Origin: CAZXVW01 sp964644025
GTDB lineage: Bacteria > Acidobacteriota > Terriglobia > Bryobacterales > Bryobacteraceae
Direction of reading: 5' to 3'
Length of the DNA: 20,428 nucleotides
Assembly (NCBI GenBank): GCA_964644025.1
Contig: CAZXVW010000061.1
Span: 1-20,428 of the forward strand
A model generated the notes under the pieces. The model was given only the letters and a program-made list of their open reading frames with translations, made no database searches and had not been told where the DNA came from. Of the stretch, positions 1 through 6,186 are shown one piece after another. Position numbers and translations under genes: made by a program. Numbering within the stretch: position 1 is the first letter of the stretch; each line of letters opens with the position of its first letter.

Positions 1-304
1 CGTGACGGGCGCGGATCTGGCGGCGGTGCTCTCGGCCGGCGCGGTGGCCGCGCACACGACGCTACCGGTGCTGGGAGTGCCGCTCAAGGGGCCGGCGCTC
101 GACGGCCTGGACGCGCTGCTTTCCACCGTGATGATGCCGCGGGGCATTCCCGTGGGCACGCTGGCCATCGGCAAGGCCGGCGCCGTCAACGCGGCCATCC
201 TGGCGGTGCAGATCCTGGCCGGGAAACGTCCGGAGCTACGGGAAAAGCTGAAGGCGGACCGCCAGGAGCAGGCGGCCCGGATTCTCGGGGAATCCCTTGA
301 ATAA
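1..304 (+). CDS. purE: N5-carboxyaminoimidazole ribonucleotide mutase PurE, C-terminal part (5' truncated by window edge)
   Basis: PurE converts N5-CAIR to CAIR in de novo purine synthesis, in the cytoplasm. About 100 residues are visible, and the reading frame is open to base 1, so the true start lies outside the window (the GTG at 2 is an internal valine codon). The signature MPRGIPVGTLAIGKAGA is present, followed by NAAILAVQILA, which matches the C-terminal half of class I PurE as in E. coli. The N-terminal phosphate-binding and catalytic-His part is missing only because of the window edge. The stop is TAA at 302-304. The sirtuin gene begins 9 bp downstream, so the two are probably co-transcribed. 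Confidence 0.95.
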   Translation, partial: VTGADLAAVLSAGAVAAHTTLPVLGVPLKGPALDGLDALLSTVMMPRGIPVGTLAIGKAGAVNAAILAVQILAGKRPELREKLKADRQEQAARILGESLE

Positions 305-313
305 TGGAGGCCC

Positions 314-1027
314 ATGGATGAGGCAAGCAAGTGGCTGCGCAGCGCCACTTCCATTGTGGCGCTGACCGGAGCCGGAATCTCCGCCGAAAGCGGCGTCCCC
401 ACGTTCCGGGGCGCCGGCGGGCTGTGGAAACAATACCGCCCGGAGCAGCTCGCCACGCCGGAAGCCTTCGCCCGCGACCCGAAGCTGGTCTGGGAGTGGT
501 ACCAGTGGCGCCGCCGCCTGCTCGCCCGGGCCGAACCGAATCCCGGCCACTCCGCGCTGGCGGAATTGGAGCAGCGGACGCCGCGGTTCACCTTGATCAC
601 TCAGAACGTCGACGGGCTCCACGAGCAGGCCGGCAGCCGGAACATCCTGAAACTCCACGGCGACATCTGGGAGGTGCGTTGCCTCGCTTGCGGGCGGCGC
701 CGGCGCGACACCCGGCTCGAATTCCCGGAAATGCCGCCGCGATGCGCCTGCGGCGGCACGCTCCGCCCGGGCGTGGTCTGGTTCGGCGAGCCGCTGCCGC
801 CGGGTGTGTGGGCGGCGGCCGGGAAGGCAGTGGCCTCGGCGGAGGTGATGCTGGTCGTCGGAACCTCGGCGGTGGTCTACCCCGCCGCGGGCCTGGTGCC
901 CTTAGCCAAATCAGCGGGCGCAAAACTCATTGAAGTCAACCCCGAGGAAACGCCACTGTCCTCGATGCTGGACCGGTCCTTCCGCGGCCGGGCCGGCGAG
1001 ATTTTACCCCGGCTGATCGGCGCATGA
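314..1027 (+). CDS. cobB: NAD-dependent protein deacylase, sirtuin family (CobB/SIRT5-like)
   Basis: This 237-residue Sir2-family enzyme should remove acyl groups from protein lysines using NAD+. The NAD-binding motif GAGISAESGVPTFRG spans residues 19-33, TQNVDGLH is at 96-103, the catalytic His is H115 in LHG, and GTSAVVYP is at 183-190. Four cysteines (C123, C126, C144, C146) form the structural zinc site. Y63 and R66 (Y-x-x-R) match the pair that binds acidic acyl groups in SIRT5 and E. coli CobB, so desuccinylase or demalonylase activity is likely (inference). The ATG at 314 follows GGAGG at 306-310; the spacing is short (3 nt), but no better in-frame start is seen. The gene lies 9 bp after purE. 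Confidence 0.93.
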   Translation: MDEASKWLRSATSIVALTGAGISAESGVPTFRGAGGLWKQYRPEQLATPEAFARDPKLVWEWYQWRRRLLARAEPNPGHSALAELEQRTPRFTLITQNVDGLHEQAGSRNILKLHGDIWEVRCLACGRRRRDTRLEFPEMPPRCACGGTLRPGVVWFGEPLPPGVWAAAGKAVASAEVMLVVGTSAVVYPAAGLVPLAKSAGAKLIEVNPEETPLSSMLDRSFRGRAGEILPRLIGA

Positions 1028-1131
1028 GCAGCGTGCTGTTAGTCACCGGCAGCGGCTCAGGCCGGGCGCCCTGTGCGAAGATGGTTATTTTGATAGGCTT
1101 TCACCGAATAATGGGCGTTACCCGCGTATGA
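1024..1131 (+). CDS. Possible 35-codon coupling ORF or remnant of a lost gene between cobB and larC
   Basis: An ATG at 1024 overlaps the cobB stop (ATGA). The frame stays open for 35 codons and ends at TGA 1129-1131, which overlaps the larC ATG at 1128 (again ATGA). The start, MSSVLLVTGSGSG, resembles the first Rossmann strand of a short-chain dehydrogenase, but nothing recognisable follows. larC has no obvious Shine-Dalgarno sequence, so this ORF could couple cobB and larC translation. It could also be a decayed gene or chance. No protein function is proposed. Confidence 0.2.
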   Translation: MSSVLLVTGSGSGRAPCAKMVILIGFHRIMGVTRV

Positions 1132-2315
1132 AGATCTGCTACCTTGACGCATTCTCCGGCATCAGCGGCGACATGACCGTCGGCGCGCTCGTCGACGCCG
1201 GCGCCAGTGCCGAAGCCCTGACCGGCGCGCTCGGCTCGCTGGGCACCGGGGCGCAATTCCGCCTGGAAAAGACGGCGCGCGGCGGCATCGCCGCCACCAA
1301 GTTCCACGTCCAGGTGGGCGAGGCGCACGGCCACCGCCACCTGCCCGACATCCTGGCGATGATTGACCGCGCAGAGCTGCCTGCGCCTGTCAAGCGCGAC
1401 GCCGCCGCTGTGTTCCGGCGGCTCGCCGAGGCCGAAGCCGCGGTTCACGGGATGCCGGTCGAAAAGGTGCATTTCCACGAGGTGGGCGCGGTGGATTCGA
1501 TCGCCGACATCGTCGGGGCCTGCCTCGGACTTCACCTGCTGGCGATCGAAGCGGTTTACTGTTCCCCGGTGAACGTTGGCGGCGGCACGGTCGAAACCGA
1601 ACACGGTCTGCTCCCGGTCCCGGCGCCGGCCACGGCGGCGCTGTTGGAGGGCAAGCCCGTCTATTCCCGCGGTCCGGCTGCGGAGCTGACCACGCCCACC
1701 GGGGCGGCCATCGCTTCGACGCTGGCCCGCCGGTTCGGCGCGATGCCGCCGATGCACATCGCCGCGATCGGCTACGGCGCTGGCGACAGGGACTTCGCCG
1801 GCCAGCCCAACCTGCTGCGGGCCCTGGTGGGCCAGACGGCGCAGGCCCGCGAATCCACCACCGTCGCGGTCATCGAAGCGAACATTGACGATTCCACTCC
1901 GGAGGTCCTGGGCTATGCGCTGGACCGCCTGATGGAACAGGGCGCCCTCGACGCGAGCCTCTCGCCGCTGATAATGAAGAAGAACCGGCCGGGCACCCTG
2001 CTCCGGGTGATTGCGCGCCCCGAGGACCGGGAGCTGCTGGCCCGGCTGGTTTTGGAAGAGACTTCCACCCTGGGCGTGCGCATCCACGAAGCCGAGCGTC
2101 GCGTCGAGGAGCGCCGCACGGTGGAAGTGGAAACTCCTCACGGGAAAGTACGGATGAAGGTCTCGGCTTCCGGCGGGTTTGCTCCCGAGTACGAAGACTG
2201 CCGCGAACTGGCCCGCCGGACCGGCGCTCCGTTGAAGCAGATCCTGGCCGAGGCCACTCACGCTTACCTGAAGGCAACTCGCGGCCGGCAGGACGCGGAT
2301 GGAAGCAACCGATGA
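1128..2315 (+). CDS. larC: Nickel-pincer cofactor biosynthesis protein LarC
   Basis: LarC (formerly DUF111) is the CTP-dependent nickel insertase that completes the nickel-pincer nucleotide cofactor of lactate racemase and related LarA-type racemases and epimerases. The protein has 395 residues in one uninterrupted frame. It contains DAFSGISGDM at 7-16, a His-rich stretch HGHRHLPDIL at 67-76, VHFHEVGAVDSIADIVG at 114-130, and the conserved C-terminal block starting IEANIDDSTPEVLGYALD at 249. In Lactiplantibacillus plantarum larC is expressed through a programmed frameshift; here none is needed. larA, larB and larE are not in the window. No good Shine-Dalgarno precedes the ATG. The stop overlaps the metG start (ATGA at 2312-2315). 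Confidence 0.93.
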   Translation: MKICYLDAFSGISGDMTVGALVDAGASAEALTGALGSLGTGAQFRLEKTARGGIAATKFHVQVGEAHGHRHLPDILAMIDRAELPAPVKRDAAAVFRRLAEAEAAVHGMPVEKVHFHEVGAVDSIADIVGACLGLHLLAIEAVYCSPVNVGGGTVETEHGLLPVPAPATAALLEGKPVYSRGPAAELTTPTGAAIASTLARRFGAMPPMHIAAIGYGAGDRDFAGQPNLLRALVGQTAQARESTTVAVIEANIDDSTPEVLGYALDRLMEQGALDASLSPLIMKKNRPGTLLRVIARPEDRELLARLVLEETSTLGVRIHEAERRVEERRTVEVETPHGKVRMKVSASGGFAPEYEDCRELARRTGAPLKQILAEATHAYLKATRGRQDADGSNR

Positions 2316-4231
2316 AGTACTACCTCACCACACCGATCTATTACGTCAACGCCGCCCCGCACATCGGGCACACCTATACCACCATCGTCGCCGACGTCAT
2401 CCGGCGCCTGAAGCGAATGGAAGGCTACCACGCCGTGCTGACCTCGGGCACCGACGAGCACGGCCAGAAAGTGGAACGCTCGGCGCGGGCGCAGGGGAAA
2501 ACGCCGCAGGAGTTCACCGACATTATTTCGGCCGAGTTCCGCCAGACGTGGGAGAAGCTCGGAATCGCTCCGGACCGCTTCCGCCGCACCACCGATCCGC
2601 GCCATCACAAGATGGTGCAGACCTTGTTCCAGCGGTGCCTCAACAACGGCTACCTCTACAAAGGCTCTTATACCGGCCAGTATTGCCCGCATTGCGAACT
2701 GTACGTGACCGACGACACCCCGGGCGCCCCGTGCCCGGACTGCGGCCGGCCCACCGAGACCGTCACCGAGGAAAACTACTTCTTCAAGCTCTCGGCGTTC
2801 CAGGACCGGCTGCTCGCCCTCTATGAACAACAGCCGGACTTCATCCGGCCCGAGACGCGCCGCAACGAGGTGATCTCATTCGTCAAGCAGGGTCTGACCG
2901 ACCTGTCCGTCACGCGGACCAACATCCGGTGGGGTATTCCGGTGCCCGGCGAGGAAAAGCACGTCTTCTACGTCTGGTTCGACGCGCTGATGACTTACAT
3001 GAGCGCGGTGGAAGGCGAGGATCTCTGGCCCGCGGACCTTCACCTCATCGGCAAGGAGATTCTTCGCTTCCACGCCATCTACTGGCCCGCATTCCTGATG
3101 GCGGCCGGCTGGCCGCTGCCCAAGGCGGTCTTCGCCCACGGCTGGCTCTTGTTCCAGGAGGACAAGATGAGCAAGTCGAAGGGCAATATTGTCCGCGCCA
3201 CCCCCATCCATGAAGTGATCGGGATCGACGCGCTGCGGTATTTTCTTCTTCGGGAGATCGTTTTCGGCCAGGACGGCAACTTCAGCTACGCGGCGCTGGT
3301 GGGCCGTTACAACTCTGACCTGGCGAACGGTCTGGGCAACCTGGCCAGCCGTACGCTGAGTATGATTCAGCAGTACCGGCACGGCGCCGTGCCGCCGCCG
3401 TCGGCCGGCGTGAAACCGGAAATCGAGCGGCTCGCCGCCGAAACCATCGCCACCACCATCGCCTGTTATGACCGGTTCGAATTCTCCCGGGGCCTGGAAG
3501 CTGTCTGGGCGCTGCTCGCCGCGATGGATAAGTTCATCGTCGAGCAGGCGCCGTGGAAACTCATCAAGCGCAAGGATGAGGCCGCGCAGGCGCAGCTCGA
3601 TTCGGCTCTCTACACGGCCGCCGAGGTGCTGCGGATCGCCACCGTGCTGCTGGCGCCGATTCTGCCCGCCTCGGCCGCCAGGATCTGGGAACAGCTTGGC
3701 ATGAAAGGCGAACTCGATCAGGAGCGGCTGCCTGGTCTGCGCTGGGGACAATTGCCGGCCGGACAGGCCGTCAGGCGCCCGGAACCGGTTTTCCCGCGCA
3801 TCAAGCCGGAGCCGGCCATCCAGAAGATGCGCGAATTGGAGATAAAAGAGACCGCTCGTCAGAACGCACTGCTCGGCAAGAAGCCGGCCGTCGAGGCCGG
3901 GCCGAGGATTTCCATCGAGGATTTCGCCAAGGTCGACCTCCGCGTGGCGCGCGTCATCGCGGCCGAGAAAGTCAAGGGCGCCGACAAACTCCTGCGGCTC
4001 ACCGTCGACGCCGGTGAGAGTGAACCGCGGACACTCGTGGCCGGGATCGCCGAGGCTTATGAACCCGCGGCGCTGGAGGGGCGCAAGGTGGTGATCGTCG
4101 CCAACCTGGAACCCCGGAAGCTGCGCGGCATCGAGTCCAACGGCATGGTCGTCGCGGCCGTGGCCGAGGGCGGCAGGCCGGTGCTGGTGGGCTTCGATGA
4201 GGACGTTCCGGTCGGCACGCGCTTGCGATGA
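2312..4231 (+). CDS. metG: Methionyl-tRNA synthetase with C-terminal tRNA-binding domain
   Basis: This class I aminoacyl-tRNA synthetase of 639 residues charges tRNA-Met. The HIGH motif is at residues 17-20 (APHIGH) and KMSKS at 285-289. A zinc knuckle of CPHC (125-128) and CPDC (141-144) sits in the connective-peptide region. The last 105 or so residues (from about 533, IEDFAKVDLRVARVI) form an EMAPII/Arc1p-like OB-fold tRNA-binding domain, the dimerising extension found in many bacterial MetRS. The start overlaps the larC stop and its own stop overlaps the tatD start (ATGA at 4228-4231), which suggests translational coupling in one operon. metG followed by tatD is a common bacterial gene order. 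Confidence 0.97.
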   Translation: MKYYLTTPIYYVNAAPHIGHTYTTIVADVIRRLKRMEGYHAVLTSGTDEHGQKVERSARAQGKTPQEFTDIISAEFRQTWEKLGIAPDRFRRTTDPRHHKMVQTLFQRCLNNGYLYKGSYTGQYCPHCELYVTDDTPGAPCPDCGRPTETVTEENYFFKLSAFQDRLLALYEQQPDFIRPETRRNEVISFVKQGLTDLSVTRTNIRWGIPVPGEEKHVFYVWFDALMTYMSAVEGEDLWPADLHLIGKEILRFHAIYWPAFLMAAGWPLPKAVFAHGWLLFQEDKMSKSKGNIVRATPIHEVIGIDALRYFLLREIVFGQDGNFSYAALVGRYNSDLANGLGNLASRTLSMIQQYRHGAVPPPSAGVKPEIERLAAETIATTIACYDRFEFSRGLEAVWALLAAMDKFIVEQAPWKLIKRKDEAAQAQLDSALYTAAEVLRIATVLLAPILPASAARIWEQLGMKGELDQERLPGLRWGQLPAGQAVRRPEPVFPRIKPEPAIQKMRELEIKETARQNALLGKKPAVEAGPRISIEDFAKVDLRVARVIAAEKVKGADKLLRLTVDAGESEPRTLVAGIAEAYEPAALEGRKVVIVANLEPRKLRGIESNGMVVAAVAEGGRPVLVGFDEDVPVGTRLR

Positions 4232-5022
4232 AGCTCGTCGATTCGCATTGCCATCTCGATGACCACCAGTTCGACGATGACCGGGAAGCGGTGATCGAAC
4301 GCGCGCTCGCGGCCGGTGTCGTGCAACTGGTGGCCGTCGGCACCGGAGAAGGACCGCCGGATCTGGAAGCCGGTATCCGGCTGGCCGACCGCTACCCCTT
4401 CATTTACGCCACGGTGGGCGTTCACCCGCACGACGCCGCCCGGGCGGATGAGGAAACGTTGCGCCGCCTCGCCGCGCTGTTGTCGCACCCGAAGGTGGTG
4501 GCGGTCGGCGAGATCGGCCTGGATTACCATTACGATTTTTCGCCGCGCGAGCGGCAGCGGGCCGTCTTTGCCGAGCAGTTGCGGATCGCTCGCGAGGCCG
4601 GCAAGCCGGTCAGCATTCATACGCGCGAAGCCTGGGAGGATACGCTGGCGCTGCTGGCTGCTCACTGGCCGGCGGAAGGCCCGGGCGGCATCCTGCACTG
4701 CTTTACCGGCGGAGCCGAGCAGGCGCGGCAATGCCTGGAGATGGGCTTCCATATCAGTTTCGCGGGCGTGGTGACGTTTCCCAATGCCACGGAAGTCCAG
4801 GAGGCCGCCCGGCAGGTGCCCGCGGACCGGCTGCTGCTGGAGACGGACGCGCCTTACCTGGCGCCCGTGCCCCGGCGCGGCCGCCGCAACGAGCCTGCTT
4901 TGCTGGTTCACGTCGCCGAGAAGCTGGCGGCGTTGCGAGGAGTGACCCCGGAGACGGTGGCCGAAGCGGCAACCGCCAATTTCCGCCGCTTGTGTTTGCC
5001 AGGCGTTCCCGCCACCGAGTAA
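4228..5022 (+). CDS. tatD: TatD-family metal-dependent deoxyribonuclease/hydrolase
   Basis: This 264-residue amidohydrolase-fold protein belongs to the TatD DNase family, metal-dependent 3'-5' exonucleases linked to DNA repair and turnover. The metal ligands can be picked out: H7 and H9 in SHCHLD, E95 in VGEIGLDYHYD, H131 in SIHTREA, H157 in LHCFTGG, and D207 in LLETDAPYLAP. The length is typical of the family. The ATG overlaps the metG stop. The polyprenyl synthase gene starts 15 bp after its TAA stop. The family name TatD is historical and does not imply a role in Tat export. Confidence 0.93.
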   Translation: MKLVDSHCHLDDHQFDDDREAVIERALAAGVVQLVAVGTGEGPPDLEAGIRLADRYPFIYATVGVHPHDAARADEETLRRLAALLSHPKVVAVGEIGLDYHYDFSPRERQRAVFAEQLRIAREAGKPVSIHTREAWEDTLALLAAHWPAEGPGGILHCFTGGAEQARQCLEMGFHISFAGVVTFPNATEVQEAARQVPADRLLLETDAPYLAPVPRRGRRNEPALLVHVAEKLAALRGVTPETVAEAATANFRRLCLPGVPATE

Positions 5023-5037
5023 ACTGGAACCATTCCG

Positions 5038-6039
5038 ATGCCACTTAGCAATCTTGGGCAATCTCTGACCTCCAGGGAGATCCTCGATCTCGTGCACGAG
5101 GATCTGCAGAAGGTGGAGCGGGAGATCGCCCGCGAGTCGGTGGCATCGGTCGACGCGGTGACCAACATCGGCAAGTACCTGCAGTCCAGTGGCGGGAAGC
5201 GGCTGCGGCCAGTGCTGGTGCTGCTGGCGGCCAGGCTGGTCGGCGGTACCAATGACGAGACAATCCGGTTGGCGGCTATCGTCGAGATGATCCACACGGC
5301 GACGCTGGTGCACGACGACGTCATCGATGTCGCCGAAACCCGCCGCGGCAAACCGTCGGCCAATGTCATCTGGGGGAATCACACCTGCGTGCTCGCCGGT
5401 GACTGGCTGTACATGCAGGCCTTCCAGGTCGCCTTGCGGCTGCGCAACTTCCAGGTGCTGGACATCCTCATCTCGCTGACGCAATTGATGGTGGAAGGCG
5501 AACTCTTCCAACTGGAGCGGATCGGCAAGATCGATGTCTCCGAGGCCGACTACATGGAACTGGTCCACCGAAAGACCGCCGGCCTGTTCTCGGCTTGCGC
5601 GAAACTGGGTGCCCTGGCCGGCGGCGGCGACGAGGCCGACGAATCCCGTCTGGCCGATTACGCCTGGAATCTCGGCATGGCCTTTCAACTGGTGGACGAC
5701 GTGCTGGATTTCACTTCCCGGGAGGTGGTCCTTGGCAAGCCGGTGGGCAACGATCTCCGGGAAGGCAAGGTCACTCTGCCGCTCATCTACGCGCTGGCGG
5801 AGGCCTCCACCGAGGAGCGGCGCCTGGTCCAGGCGGTTCTCAAAGACGGCAACTATGGCCGGGTGCCCCTGCAGGCCGTGCTCGAGCTGATTCAAAGTTA
5901 CGGGGGCATTGAGCGCACCCGGCGCCGGGCGCACCTATTCACGGAAAAGGCGCGCGCCATCATCAGCGCCTATCCGGAGTCTCCCGCCCAGCGGGCGCTG
6001 GCGGCGGTGACGGACCTGGTGATCGAGCGGGACCACTGA
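5038..6039 (+). CDS. Long-chain trans-polyprenyl diphosphate synthase (IspB/HepT type)
   Basis: This 333-residue enzyme condenses isopentenyl diphosphate units to make the isoprenoid tail of a respiratory quinone. GGKRLRP at 52-58 binds isopentenyl diphosphate. The first Asp-rich motif is DDVID at 93-97, and the second is DDVLD at 220-224 in FQLVDDVLDF. The fifth residue before the first motif is A88; a small residue there is typical of enzymes making C35-C50 chains, so the product is probably hepta- to decaprenyl diphosphate (inference). Exact chain length cannot be read from sequence, so no symbol is assigned. Only a weak GGAA lies upstream of the ATG. It is the last gene of the metG-tatD group. 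Confidence 0.93.
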   Translation: MPLSNLGQSLTSREILDLVHEDLQKVEREIARESVASVDAVTNIGKYLQSSGGKRLRPVLVLLAARLVGGTNDETIRLAAIVEMIHTATLVHDDVIDVAETRRGKPSANVIWGNHTCVLAGDWLYMQAFQVALRLRNFQVLDILISLTQLMVEGELFQLERIGKIDVSEADYMELVHRKTAGLFSACAKLGALAGGGDEADESRLADYAWNLGMAFQLVDDVLDFTSREVVLGKPVGNDLREGKVTLPLIYALAEASTEERRLVQAVLKDGNYGRVPLQAVLELIQSYGGIERTRRRAHLFTEKARAIISAYPESPAQRALAAVTDLVIERDH

Positions 6040-6186
6040 GACCGGCGCGGCCAGGGCTCTCCCCAGCCGGACCACGGCCGGCGTTGCCAATCCCCGGACT
6101 TTGCTTCGCCGTTGCCTCATCTCTCCGGACGGCCGGGTTGCCTCGCGCCTCCGCAGGATGGATGATCGTTTCAGGGGCCATCGAGG

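Noticed and set aside
1084..1112. Promoter-like AATAAT at 1107-1112 upstream of larC, with TTGATA at 1090-1095
   Set aside because: The spacing between the two boxes is only 11 bp, and no good -35 lies 16-18 bp upstream of AATAAT.
1101..2261. 386-codon open frame on the - strand
   Set aside because: It is antisense to larC, which is clearly the real gene; the translation has no recognisable domain.
6066..6082. GCCGG/CCGGC hairpin after the polyprenyl synthase gene
   Set aside because: The stem is only 5 bp with no T-run; such stems are frequent by chance in this GC-rich DNA.
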